Shown: one piece after another, positions 19,977 through 31,285 of the stretch
Position numbering within the stretch: the stretch's first letter is position 1
Layout: the number at the start of each line of letters is the position of its first letter
NCBI RefSeq assembly: GCF_003265705.1
Contig: NW_020313044.1
Span: forward strand, 6,128,535-6,192,534
DNA: 64,000 bases
Source of the DNA: Callorhinus ursinus
Taxonomy: Eukaryota > Chordata > Mammalia > Carnivora > Otariidae
Direction: 5' to 3'
The notes under the pieces: model-generated
Databases searched by the model: none
What the model was told of the DNA's origin: nothing
What the model saw: the letters and a program-made list of their open reading frames with translations, nothing else
Program-made: the position numbers and the translations under genes

Positions 19977-22900
19977 ATGGCACGAAATTCATATCTTTCA
20001 ATAGTTACCCTGAATGTAAATGGGCTAAATGACCGAATCAAAAGACACAGGCTATCAGATTGGATAAAAAAACAAGACCCATCGATATGCTGTCTGCAAG
20101 AGACTCATATTAGACCCAAAGACACCCCCAGTTTGAAAGTGAGGGGGTGTAAATCCATTTACCATGCTAATGGACACCAAAAGAAAGCTGGGGTGGCAAT
20201 CCTTATATCAGACAAATTAGATTTTAAACCAAAGACTATAATAAAAGAGATGAGGAAGGACACTATATCCTACTTAAAGGGTCTATCCAACAAGAAGATC
20301 TAACAATTGTAAATATCTATGCCCCGAACATGGGAGCAGCCACTTATATAAGCCAATTAATAACAAAATCAAAGAAACACATCGACAACAATACAATAAT
20401 AGTGGGGGACTTTAACACGCCCCTCACTGAAATGAACAGATCATCTAAGCAAAAGATCAACAAGGAAATAAAGACTTTAAATGACACACTAGACAAAATA
20501 CACTTCACAGATATATTCAGAACATTCCATCCCAAAGCAACAGAATACACATTCTTCTCTAGTGCCTATGGAACATTCTCCAGAATTGATCACATCCTAG
20601 GTCACAAATCAGGTCTCAACCGGTACCAAAAGTTTGGGATCATTCCCTGCATATTTTCGGACCACAATGCTTTGAAACTAGAACTCAATCACAAAAGGAA
20701 AGACACAAAGAACTCAAATACATGGAGGCTAAAGAGCATCCTAATAAAGAATGAATGGGTCAACCAGGAAATTCAAGAAAAATTAAAAAAATTCATGAAA
20801 ACAAATGAAAATAAAAACACAACTGTTCAAAATCTTTGGGATGCAGCAAAGGCGGTCCTAAGAGGAAAGTATATGGCAATACAAGCCTTTCTCAAGAAAC
20901 AAGAAAGGTCTCAAATATACAACCTAACCCTACACCTAAAGGAGCTGGAGAAAGAACAGCAAATAAAGCCTAAACCCAGCAGGAGAAGAGAAAATATAAA
21001 GATCAGAGCAGAAACCAATGAAATAAAAACCAAAAGAACAGTAGAACAGATCAATGAAACTAGGAGCTGGTTCTTTGAAAGAATTAACAAGATTGATAAC
21101 CCCCTGGCCAGACTTATCAAAAAGAAAAGAGAAATGACCCAAATCAACAAAATCATGAATGAAAGAGGAGAGATCACAACCAACACCAAAGAAATACAAA
21201 CAATTATAAGAACATATTATGAGCAACTGTATGCCAGCAAATTAGATAATCTGGAAATGGATGCATTCCTAGAGATGTATCAACTACCAAAATTGAACCA
21301 GGAAGAAATAGAAAACCTGAACAGACCTATAATCTCTAAGGAAATTGAAGCAGTCATCAAAAATCTCCCAAAAAACAAAAGCCCAGGGCCAGAGGGCTTC
21401 CCAGGGGAATTCTACCAAACATTTAAAGAAGAGTTAATACCTATTCTCCTGAAACTGTTCCAAAAAATAGAAATGGAAGGAAAACTTCAAACTTGTTTTA
21501 TGAGGCCACCATTACCTTGATCCCAAAACTAAAGACCCCATCAAAAAGGAGAATTACAGACCAATGTCCTTGATGAACATGGATGCAAAAATTCTCACCA
21601 AAATACTAGCTAATAGGATCCAACAGTACATTAAAAGGATTATTCACCACGACCAAGTGGGATTTATCCCTGGGCCGCAAGGTTGGTTCAACATCCACAA
21701 ATCAAACAATGTGATACAATCCATTAATAAAAGAAAGAACAAGAAACATATGATCCTCTCAATAGATGCAGGAAAAGCATTTGACAAAGTACAGCATCCT
21801 TCCTTGATCAAAACTCTTCAGAGTATAGGGATAGAGGGTACATACCTCAATATCATAAAAACCATCTAAGAAAATCCCACAGCGCACATCATTCTCAATG
21901 GGGAAAAACTGAGAGCTTTCCCCCTAAGGTCAGGAACACATCAGGGATGTCCACTATCACCACTGCTATTCAACATAGTATTAGAAGTCTTAGCCATAGC
22001 AGTCAGACAACAAAAAGAAATCAAAGGCATCCAAATCAGCAAAGAAGAAGTCAAACTCTCCCTCTTTGCAGATGATATGATACTTTATGCAGAAAACCCA
22101 AAAGACTCCACCCCAAAACTGCTAGAACTCATACAGGAATTCAGTGAAGTGGCAGGATATAAAATCAATGGACAGAAATCAGTGGCATTCCTATACACCA
22201 ACAACAAGACAGAAGAGAGAGAAATTAAGGAGTCAATCCCTTTTACGATTGCACCCAAAACCATAAGATACCTAGGAATAAATCAAATCAAAGAGGCAAA
22301 GAATCTGTACTCAGAAAACTATAAAATACTCATGAAAGAAATTGAAGAAGACACAAAGAAATGGAAAAATGTTCCATGCTCATGGATTGGAAGAACAAAT
22401 ATTGTGAAGATGTCAATGCTACCTAGAAAAATCTACACATTCAATGCAATCCCCATCAAAATACTATCCACTTTTTTCAAAGAAATGGAACAAATAATCC
22501 TAAAATTTGTATGGAAACAGAAAAGTACCCGAATAGCCAGAGGAATGTTGAAAAAGAAAAGCAAAGCTTGTGGCATCACAATTCCAGACTTCAAGCTCTA
22601 TTACAAAGCTGTCATCATCAAGATGGTATGGTGCTGGCATAAAAACAGACACATAGAACAGAATAGAGTGCCCAGAAATGGACCCTCAACTCTATGGTCA
22701 ACTCATCTTCGACAAAGCAGGAAAGAATGTCCAATGGAAAAAAGACAGTCTCTTCAACAAATGGTTTTGGGAAAATTGGACAGCTACATGCAGAAGAATT
22801 AATCGTACACAAATAGACTCAAAATGGTTGAAAGACCTAAATGTGAGACAGGAGTCCATCAAAATCCTAAAGGAGAACACAGGCAGCAACCTCTTCGACC

Positions 22901-23711
22901 TCAGCTCCAGCAACTTCTTCCTAGAAACATCGCCAAAGGTAAGGGAAGCAAGTACAAAAATGAACTATTGGGACTTCATCAAGACAAAAAGCTTTTGCAC
23001 AGCAAAAGAAACAGTCCACAAAACCAAAAGACAACCGACAGAATGGGAGAAGATATTTGCAAATGACATATCAGATAAAGGGCTAGTATCCAAAATCTAT
23101 AAAGAACTTCTTAAACTCAACACCCAGTGAACAAATGATCCAATCAAGAAATGGGCAGAAGACATGAACAGATATTTTTCCAAAGAAGACATCCAAATCT
23201 CCAACAGACCAATGAAAAAGTGTTCAACATCGCTTGGCTTCAGGGAAATCCAAATCAAAGCCTCAATGAGATACCACCTCACACCAGTCAGAATGGCTAA
23301 AATTAACAAGTCAGGAAATGACAGATGTTGGCGGGGATGTGGAGAAAGGGGAACCCTCCTACACTGTTGGTGGGAATGCAAGCTGGTGCAGCCACTCTGG
23401 AAAACAGTATGGAGGTGCCTCAAAAAGTTGAAAATAGAGCTACCCTACGGCCCAGCAATTGCACTACTGGGTATCTACTCCAAAGATAAAATGTAGTGAT
23501 CTGATGGGGTATGTGCACCCCGATGTTTATAGCAGCAATGTCCACAATAGCCAAACTATGGAAAGAGCCAAGATGTCCATCGATAGATGAATGGATAAAG
23601 AAGAAGTGGTATATATACACAATGGAATATTATGCAGCCATCAAAAGGAATGAAATCTTGCCATTTGCAATGACATGGATGGAACTAGAGGGTAGTATGC
23701 TGAGGGAATAA
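19977..23711 (+). pseudogene. LINE-1 ORF2 (endonuclease and reverse transcriptase), broken
   Basis: The start ATG at 19977 follows ORF1 by 81 bp. The endonuclease domain keeps [27 protein letters not shown] and SDHNALKLE, covering the expected catalytic positions. The reverse transcriptase keeps [13 protein letters not shown] and FADD (22065-22076). The C-terminal Cys-rich motif CWRGCGERG...HCWWEC is at about 23327-23390. The total of 3735 bp fits a normal ORF2. Breaks: a net frameshift at about 20230-20290; two shifts around 21500-21560; TAA at 21867-21869 (TAT expected); a frameshift near 22660; TGA at 23128-23130; and a frameshift near 23490. It is non-functional. Confidence 0.95.
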
Positions 23712-24206
23712 GTCAATCAGAAAAAGACATGTATCATATGATCTCACTGATATGAGGAATTCTTAATCTAAGGAAACAAACTGAGGGTTGCTGGAGTGGT
23801 GGGGGGGTGGGGGGTGGGAGGGATGGGGTGGCTGGGTGATAGACATTGGGGAGGGTATGTGCTATGGTGAGCGCTGTGAATTGTATAAGACTGTTGAATC
23901 ACAGACCTGTACCTCTGAAACAAATAATACATTATATGTTAAAAAAAAAAAGTAGGAAGGGAAAAATGAAGGAGGGGAAATCTGAGGGGGAGATGAACCA
24001 CGAGAGACTATGGACTCTGAGAAACAAACTAAGGGTTCTAGAGGGGAGGGGGTTGGAGGGATGGGTTAGCCTGGTGATGGTATTAAAGAGGGCCCGTACT
24101 GCGTGGAGCACTGGGTGTTATACTCAAACAATGAATCATGGAACACTACATCAAAAACTAATGATGTAATGTATGGTGATTAACATAATAAAAAAAATAA
24201 ATAAAT
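23712..24206 (+). other. LINE-1 3' UTR with two related units and A-rich tails (copy 1)
   Basis: Unit 1 (about 23740-23951) ends in an A11 run after 'ataatacattatatgtt'. Unit 2 (about 23998-24206) ends in 'attaacataata' and an A/TAAA tail. They share 'gaaacaaactgagggtt/gaaacaaactaagggtt', a G-rich run, 'gggatggggt/gggatgggtt' and 'tgatag/tgatgg' blocks in order. Each has a G-rich tract (23798-23836 and 24040-24066) with several GGG runs able to form G-quadruplexes in the sense RNA. Confidence 0.85.
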
Positions 24207-24224
24207 AAAAGAAAAACAACTTGG
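24207..24224 (+). repeat. Target-site duplication, right copy, of full-length LINE-1
   Basis: Identical over all 18 bases to 17178-17195. It follows the TAAA-rich tail directly, so the exact junction within the A run is ambiguous by a few bases. Confidence 0.95.
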
Positions 24225-24365
24225 TTTATGGATTATTAATTCCTTGCAAAGGGATCACAACTTGATTTGCAGCACCAACCCTGCCTAGCTATAACCTTCC
24301 CTTTGACTTTATCAATGGTAGCAAAATTATTATTTCACAGATTTCTATCTCCAAATGACATTCTT

Positions 24366-24567
24366 TCTTTTTTTTTTTAAGATTTTATTTATTTATTTGA
24401 CAGAGAGACACAGCGAGAGAGGGAACACAGGCAGAGGGAGTGGGAGAGAGAGAAGCAAGCTTCCCACGGAGCAGGGAGCCCGATGTGGGGCTCAATCCCA
24501 GGACCCTGGCATCATGACCTGAGCTGCAGGCAGACGCTTAACAACTGAGCCACCCAGGCACCCTTCT
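24366..24567 (-). mobile_element. Carnivore SINE, antisense, near full length
   Basis: Poly-T, 'aagattttatttatttattt', GA-rich middle, 'gcagacgcttaacaactgag' and 'ccacccaggcaccc' give the full antisense order. The 13-base target-site duplication aaatgacattctt is perfect at 24353-24365 and 24568-24580. Confidence 0.95.
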
Positions 24568-24580
24568 AAATGACATTCTT

Positions 24581-25364
24581 AACACACACGCAAGGCCAAT
24601 AGGCACCAAAAATTTGAAGGCAGTGGAGTAAAATTGCAAAGGCAAACACAATGGGGTGGGCAGTTACGTAGTTCATGTCTTGATCTCTGTCTCTGTCAGG
24701 GAGGTCACAGATTTACTGGCAACAAGAAGGCTAAACCCTGTGCTGTGACAACTTCCCGCTTCCTCTGTGACTCAGTGTGCACATCTTTTAAATGGGCCCT
24801 GGGCAATGCTAGTACACTGCCTCCCATGTTCCAGTCCCTCTACCAGAAGTTTATGTTGTGGCCCAAGCTGTGAGTCATGGTTTCAGTAGCAGGAGCTCTT
24901 GGGAAACACCCATGGCTAAGTGGGTGTATGCTCTGTATATGTGGGAGCTCATTTAAGTATGTTGGTGTGATGACTGGGTTATGTATATAGAGTGCTGCCT
25001 AACTCCCTTTCCATGGGTTTTAAAATAAGTATTTGGAAGGACAATTTCCTGGTTAATGTTTTCTCCCTCCATACTGAGCTCTTCAGAATCTGACCTGGCA
25101 CTCATATATTTTCATGTTGTGACCTAAATCAATCACCAGAAGATCATCAAAAGCTGCTCTTTGGTGCACACCCTCTGACTAGTGATCCTGAGATTTTGGT
25201 GAAGGTAGGTGATACTGGACAAATAATTTTACTGATAGGCTCAGCTTCATTCAAATGTCAAAGGGAATTGGGAGGGAGGATTTGAAAAAATGTTCATACA
25301 TCATGTGACACTTTAGATGAGCTTCAAGCTCCATAAAGGTATGGAACAGAGCTGTGTACATTGG
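24581..25364. other. Unassigned sequence with a weak MIR-like patch
   Basis: Around 24755-24800, 'cttcctctgtgactcagtgtg' and 'catcttttaaatggg' (in pieces) recall a MIR core in sense, but too weakly for a firm call. No gene is seen. Confidence 0.35.
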
Positions 25365-25570
25365 GGGTTGGCAAACTATAGCCTGTGGGCTAAGCCATCT
25401 GTTTTTGCATGGCTTACAAACTAAGACTGGTTTTACATTTTAAATGGCCACATTTTATCTGGGTATATAAATCCTTACACAATACCTTTGATTTTACCTC
25501 TTTGCCGGCAAAGCCTAAAACTTTACTATTTGATCCTTGGACAAAAAGTTTGTCAAGACTCTGGTTTCAA
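25365..25570 (+). mobile_element. hAT-like non-autonomous DNA transposon remnant
   Basis: 'ggcaaactatagcctgtggg' at the left, 'aaagcctaaaactttactat' and 'tttgatccttggacaaaaag' at the right follow the same consensus as the element at 11905. The middle is decayed. Confidence 0.55.
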
Positions 25571-25944
25571 TCATTTCAACATCATAGCCTAGCATAAAGC
25601 CCGAGATAGGCATTAGGTTGAACTGGTATTTATTGAATTCAGTTATCCAAACTTCAGTTTTGACTTTGGTTCAGTGCCACAGTTCATGTACCTCACATGG
25701 ACCATGTGCCCCAACCTGGCCCATGACCACCTTAGGCCAATGATCACAGGGAAATTTTCTAGAGATTTCTGGGCAAGACCTTTCCAATGGAATAACTGCA
25801 ACAATGAGTCCCAGAACTACTACCAGTCAAGCAAACAAGAGGGGAATGGGGCCAAGAGGGTCACAGGGAAAGAGTGCTCCTTGGCCAGCGCAACCCTACC
25901 TCTGGTTCTCCAGTCCAGTGAACTAAGCAACAGTTCTCCATAGA

Positions 25945-26375
25945 ATAATTATTTAATGCTTGCTTATTATATGGCAGGTGTTGGGTAATTCTTTCACGGA
26001 CTTTATCTCATTTTGTCTTTGAGACAACCTGTGGTGGGGTGCATGAGTGGCTCAGTCAGTTAAACATCTGACTCTTGGGTTCAGCTCAGGTCGTAATCTC
26101 AGGGTTGTGAGATGGAGCCTGCGTCAGGCTCTGTGCTCAGCAGGGAGTCTGCTTGGGGATTCCCTCTCTCTTCCTCTGCCCCTCCCTACCTCATGTGCAC
26201 TGTCTCTCTAATAAATAAATTAATCTTTAAAAAATACAACAATGTTTAGTATACTTCCATTTATGTATAAGGGAACTGAGACTCAAGATGGTTTAATAAA
26301 TAACCTTATAGCTAGTTAGAGGCAGAGTTATGATCCATACTCTGGTCCTACCTTAGTCAATTCTCTACTCTTAAT
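25945..26375 (-). repeat. MIR SINE, antisense, interrupted by a carnivore SINE
   Basis: The left part 'ttatatggcaggtgttgg' and 'actttatctcattttg', and the right part 'gtataagggaactgagactca' and 'ctagttagaggcagag', are consecutive blocks of an antisense MIR. They are separated by the SINE at 26034-26236. Confidence 0.7.
26034..26236 (+). mobile_element. Carnivore SINE, sense strand, inserted into a MIR
   Basis: The head 'gagtggctcagtcagttaaa' is followed by 'gtgctcagcagggagtctgc' and the 'aataaataaattaatcttt' tail. Target-site duplication is weak (acaacctgt near 26024 against acaacaatg near 26237), in keeping with an older insertion. Confidence 0.88.
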
Positions 26376-27580
26376 ATTCTATACTGCAGCTTTCAATTAT
26401 GTCAACTGCTTTACATGGAACACTATAGAATATACTCAGAAGGAGAAACTTTGACAATTTAGAACAAAAATATATTTCTCAGTGTTCTTAGTCATAAACC
26501 TACAGTATCAAAACTGTTTTCTCAGTACACAATCTATACAGGGTCTTTATTTTTTTTAAGGACATAAAGATAAAATGTTTTTTCTTAATAGATGCAGGTA
26601 GTTGCCCAGCTCTTAAGGTGTTAGGCATCTGTATGATTTTTGGTACACTGTAAAAAGTTTTATCACCATATTAAATCACTTGGACACACATGCTTTCCAC
26701 AGATGAGAAACAGTGCTACTTAAGCTATATTATTAAAAACAATGATCTCTTTTAAAAATCTGTTTCTGTGTATTTATTATATTGCATATTAAAGTTAGTT
26801 TGTTGTCTTGGGCAAACACAAATAAAAGATGTTGCGTTGTCAAAAGAATTCCTGGGAAACTGGCACTTTCACTGTGAATTAGCTCTTTCAAACCATGAGG
26901 GTGGCATTTGGTAATTTGCCATGGAAAGAGGCACGAAGCGGTATTCTAGGGTTTTCTCTCTGGGAGAGTCTGGCTGAGCCAATGTATCTTGCAAACCACT
27001 GGAGGGAGGTGAAAAAGACGGCTGTCCCATCAGGGTGGCTGGTCAATGACACCCAACACCAAATGCTTTCATTTTCCACCAACCCAACTCAGGCAGGGCA
27101 CCTAGATCAGAAGGCTGCTAAGCGGAGACAGATTTTGTCTTTTGTTTCTGCATGTGAATGAAACTCTCATAGCCACATGGTACTGAAATGTCATCTGGCA
27201 TCTCTCTGCCTGGCTCTAGGGAGAGTTGGTGGTTTTCACCCAGCTCCCAGAGCACAGTGCTGCCCACACCAGCACTGTTCTGTGTTCAACTAAATGTTGC
27301 CAAACACAAAATAAGCGCTGGTAGGACTACATTAACCTTAAGAGCTGAATAAATCAGTCAACAGCATTTACTGGTTGCCTGCTGTGTTTAGTCTTGGTGG
27401 GGGTGGGGGGGCTGGGTGGAAAGTCACAATTAAAAGAGAACACATGGATTGTAGGTATGGAACATTTCACAAGCAAAAATGTCAACTATAAAACTTTAGA
27501 GCCTGAAGAGAATTTGGAAGATCATTTTTCAGACTATTTTCTAGGGAACCGGAGCTCTGTTTTCTAGGGTCAAATGAGTT
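26376..27580. other. Unassigned non-coding sequence
   Basis: No gene or repeat family is recognised. Short overlapping open frames on both strands at 26888-27161 look accidental. A G-rich tract with several GGG runs lies at 27396-27420. Confidence 0.5.
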
Positions 27581-27595
27581 TAAAAAGTGCTATAT

Positions 27596-27790
27596 ATATA
27601 TTTAAAGATTTTATTTATTTATTGGACAGAGAGAGACAGCGAGAGAGGGAACACAAGCAGGGGGAGTGGGAGAGGGAGAAGCAGGCTTCCCGCGGAGCAG
27701 GGAGCCCGATGCGGAGCTCGATCCCAGGACCCAGGGATCATGACCTGAGCCGAAGGCAGACGCTTAACGTCTGAGCCACCCAGGCGCCCC
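27596..27790 (-). mobile_element. Carnivore SINE, antisense, little diverged
   Basis: It contains 'gacagcgagagagggaac', 'ggcttcccgcggagcaggga', 'cgaaggcagacgcttaacg' and the final 'gagccacccaggcgcccc'. CpGs are still present in the element, a sign of youth. The 15-base target-site duplication is taaaaagtgctatat (27581-27595) against taaaaagtgttatat (27791-27805). Confidence 0.95.
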
Positions 27791-27949
27791 TAAAAAGTGT
27801 TATATTAACAGGTTTCCTCCTGCAGGACCTCATGGTGCCTTGAACATGCTAATGCACATTACAAATCTCCAAGTGTGGGATTGTAACTTGCAGCATTCCC
27901 TGGCAATTTGGACCAGATTTGGGAATATCACCTAGAAATATTTGTTGAC

Positions 27950-28025
27950 TTTCATTGCTTTATAAATGAAGATATTGAGGTAAATGACTTATCCAAAATG
28001 ACACAGTTAATTATTGGCAGACAAG
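27950..28025 (-). repeat. MIR SINE fragment, antisense
   Basis: 'aaatgaagatattgagg' followed by 'cttatccaaaatgacacag' is the reverse of the MIR core. Confidence 0.5.
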
Positions 28026-28214
28026 AGCAGGGCGTAACTCTTCTCATTTTGTATCTAATCTTTTCCAGCTGAGACCTGTATGATCCTGATTTCATAAAGT
28101 CTGCATTTTTGAGCCATTGCTCTTCCTCTCACTGAATTGATTGGTTGTATTATCAGGTAACCACAGATTAGGGGAGTGAAAGAAGATGAAAGATTTCTTT
28201 CATCTTCCCCAAAT

Positions 28215-28335
28215 CCCCTTCTGCTTCCTGGAAATAATTTGCCAACCCACTCATTTTCTTTGAGCCTCAGTTTCCATACCTGACATACAGTAATAATAGC
28301 ACCTGTCTGGTTGAATTGTTCAATCATGTCATGAG
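28215..28335 (+). repeat. MIR SINE fragment
   Basis: 'gagcctcagtttccatacctg', split as gagcctcagtttcc and atacctg, then 'taataatagcacctgtctgg' and 'attgttcaatcatg' follow the MIR 3' core order. Confidence 0.6.
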
Positions 28336-30125
28336 AGGCAGGTGGAGGCCAGATAATCTAGATCTTATGAGCTCTGGCTATGAGGGAATTCCCACTCCAA
28401 AGGCAAGGGGACCAAGTGGAAGAATTAAGAAGGTCAAGGTTGTGAGTTTACCCAGAATGGAAGCTCTTTGAGGAAAAGGGTTCCCTCTCTCTTCCTCACA
28501 GCACCTGCTCCGACACATTTTACTAAATCAATGTTTAATAGATAACAAGTGGCAACACAACACAAAACATGCATAGAAACAATAACAGCTTTACATGCTA
28601 CACGAACGAAACTACAGTGAGTACGAGAGGAAATACCACCTGTGTTTTTTATTATGAAAAACATGTATTTTGAATAGTAAGATTTCTTTATTTCATGTTT
28701 TACTTTGTGCTGGAAATGAAAACGTAAGCATGTTGAAAAGGAATCTGAATGCTTAACTGGCTGGACCCAGGAAGGTAATTTATAGTATTTAATAATATAG
28801 TTAAAGCTAATTCCATTTCCCTAAGATGGATGGCTTTTCCAGGGCTCTGGAAGGTTACCCCTTTTATAGACTTTTAGGTCAGAAGCATCAAACTTCCCCA
28901 GGACTGGATATAGACTTGCTTTGTTACTTCATTTGAAGGATGGGAAAAATAAATTTATGTGTCAGGAATTTTGTAGGGTCATTAACTTCACTCTGCCTTT
29001 CAAAATAAATATGCCAGCTTTAATTTTTCATGCAAGTGGTTCACCTACATCCCCAAGTCCACGCAGCCTTCCTTGGGACACAGAGGTCATAAATCAGAAT
29101 GAGCGTGGTCCTGTGTCATTCCACAGAGCTGCGTTCCCCAGCTCACAGTGGGTTTGAAACGCAGATAAAGAGGAAAGGTATAGACGAGGGACTTTTATTT
29201 ACTTTTGTTTGCCTTCAACACAATTTCTACAGGGAGTCTTAACCATTTACAGCTAGAAACGCTAATGACTCTACAACCATTCCGAAGCTTCTAAAATACT
29301 CTCACAAATAAAAACAAATGATGCAATAAGTACAATAAGCCTTTGGGGAAACTAACCATAAAGGACACTGAAGCCGCACACAACCATACACAGCTCTACC
29401 CTGCCAAGAGCACATTCCTTTTGAAGACTAACCGAGGATCTTACACTTCAGCAATCCAACTGTTACCAACAGACCTCAGCGTCGTGAGAGGCTTTGTTGT
29501 TAAACCACAACCTCTCACTGTCCCTTCAAGACATCCTGAAATATTCTCAACATCTGTAAGATGTACCACATGAAGCACAACAAAGGAAAAACAAACATGC
29601 TCCCGCAAACAACATGATGAAAAATAGTACACTCCACAGCAGCTCTCCTAGTTTTAATTAGAAGGAAAGCCACAGAAGGAAATTGATTTGGGGGGAATTT
29701 GTTTTTTTAAGTTTCAATGATTTGACCTAACTAGTAGATTTTGTTAATGCTGTAATTAAAGTTATGCTAAATAGCCAAAGACTCAAGTGTCAAGGAAAAT
29801 GCCATGGAACAATTTTATATAGAGAAAAGAAACTTAATTAAAAAGGACTTACTTTTCATCCTTTGGGAACCTAAAAGCTACAAGTAATGGCATTGGGGTG
29901 GTATCTATCTTTCAGATTAAAAAAAAGAAAAAAAAACCCATCCTTTTGTTAAGGAGAGGACTTGGGATTCTGTAAATTGATAGTGCATGAGCATTTTAAG
30001 AAACTGGACTTTCTTGGGGTTGTAGATGGTTGCATGAAACTGAGTTTATGCCAGCTCAGATGAGCTGCTAGTACTATTCATAAAGCAACGAAGTTTGTAT
30101 TGGCGCCTCTGATCTCATACCTTTA
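28336..30125. other. Unassigned non-coding sequence
   Basis: No gene or repeat family is recognised. Open frames are all under 80 codons. A-rich stretches occur near 29920-29938. On the minus strand an AATAAA hexamer occurs near 29195-29205, but no exon can be supported. Confidence 0.5.
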
Positions 30126-30640
30126 CATCCTGTTAGCCACTGTGGCAGACAGACTCTAGAAGGGCTCCCATGACTCTCATCTTGTACCTTTCACACCATG
30201 GTTTATTTCCTCCCCAGTGAGTGTGATCAGAACCTGTGACTTACTAGTAACCAATAAAATATGGCAGAATATAGGTTACAGAGTAGAAGTCATTAAAATA
30301 CCCATGATTAGATTTATCTCACAAGGAGCTCTCTCCCTTGCTGGCTTTGAAGAGGCAAGGTGCTCTATGTTGTGAGCTGCCTATGAAGAGGGCCACGTGG
30401 CAGTGAGCAGAGGGAAAATGCCAGTGACTTCAGCTGCAAACTGAGGCCCGCATTCTGACAACCTGTAAGGACGTGAATTCTGCCAATAATCATGGGACCT
30501 TGGAAGTAGATCCTTCCCCAGTTGAACTTCTGATGAGACCCCAGTCCTGGTCAACGCTTAGACTATGGCCTCACAGATGACCCAGTAAAGCCTTAGACCT
30601 TTCTAATGCTGGGACATCGGGTGTCAATGGGAGCCCACTC
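30126..30640 (+). mobile_element. Probable MaLR-type LTR remnant (MLT1-like)
   Basis: The left end 'actgtggcagacagactcta' and 'agggctcccatgactctcat' are followed by 'ccaataaaatatggcagaat', 'gctctctcccttgctggct' and 'gccacgtggcagtgagcag'. These follow the layout of MLT1-group LTRs, old non-autonomous ERVL-related retroelements in mammals. No internal region is attached. The assignment is from remembered pattern. Confidence 0.55.
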
Positions 30641-31069
30641 TGCACTCACAAGGTACAACCCCAAATTGTAGGGTGGTCGATGCCTGCAGAGCTACCACCG
30701 AACAGTGGGCAATGGAGGATACAGTTTCACGTTTCTCCCCTTTCTCCTTCAGAAAGGCAAGAAAGTATCAGTAGCAGATAGAACAGCATATGCTAAGACT
30801 AGGCCAGAGGCACAGAGGGAAGTGGGACAAAGTGAGCGGCCATGACTTGGAAGCCGAGGAAAATATGTCAGAAGGAGTGCAATTTGTGAGCAGTTTCCCC
30901 ACCTTCTCTTTTGTACTTCCGCTGCCATCCCTTTGGTGGAACCCTTACATTTTGCCCCTGCCCAGCAACCCTGTGCCCTGGGCCTTGGTACTCTAAAAAT
31001 CCCCAGACTGACTAGGCATTCTCTGGACCTCTCCTGTCCCACTAAAGCATGTTAGGGGTCACAGAGCAT
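30641..31069. other. Unassigned non-coding sequence
   Basis: Overlapping frames on both strands near 30749-31042 have no recognisable similarity. Nothing else is seen. Confidence 0.45.
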
Positions 31070-31285
31070 AATAATAAGGGCACTGGGCTCTGGGGTCAGA
31101 CAGTCCTGTCTGAACATTGCAATTCTACCACTTCAAGTCCAACGACTTTGGGTAAATTGTCCAGTTTTTAAAGAGGGACTCAGGGTGCTGTTGGGAAGAT
31201 TTAATGAGACACTGGCCACAGCGTATGGAGCTCCTGGCCTGGAACATAGTGTGTGGTCAATAAATGACAGTCACTCTTTTCTGCT
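31070..31285 (+). repeat. MIR SINE, near full length
   Basis: 'gggcactgggctctggggtc', 'gactttgggtaaattg', 'ggaagatttaatgagac', 'cctggaacatagtgtgtgg' and 'tcaataaatgacag' cover the MIR from core to 3' end. Confidence 0.85.

Larger units (their letters stand above)
17196..24206 (+). mobile_element. Full-length LINE-1 retrotransposon (copy 1), defective
   Basis: A complete 7.0-kb element in the order 5' UTR (17196 to inside the gap), ORF1 (gap to 19895), 81-bp spacer, ORF2 (19977-23711), 3' UTR and A-rich tail. Perfect 18-bp target-site duplications enclose it. Both ORFs carry stops and frameshifts, so it cannot now make functional proteins. The type matches carnivore L1 by its 3' end (aatgatgtaatgtatggtga, then attaacataata). 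It includes a 100-base N gap. Confidence 0.97.

Noticed and set aside
20330..21520. A 396-codon frame as an independent host gene
   Set aside because: It is the continuation of L1 ORF2 (endonuclease to reverse transcriptase) after a frameshift.
28900..29210. Possible minus-strand 3' UTR ending at an AATAAA near 29200
   Set aside because: A hexamer alone is common by chance. No exon, splice site or coding frame supports a transcript.
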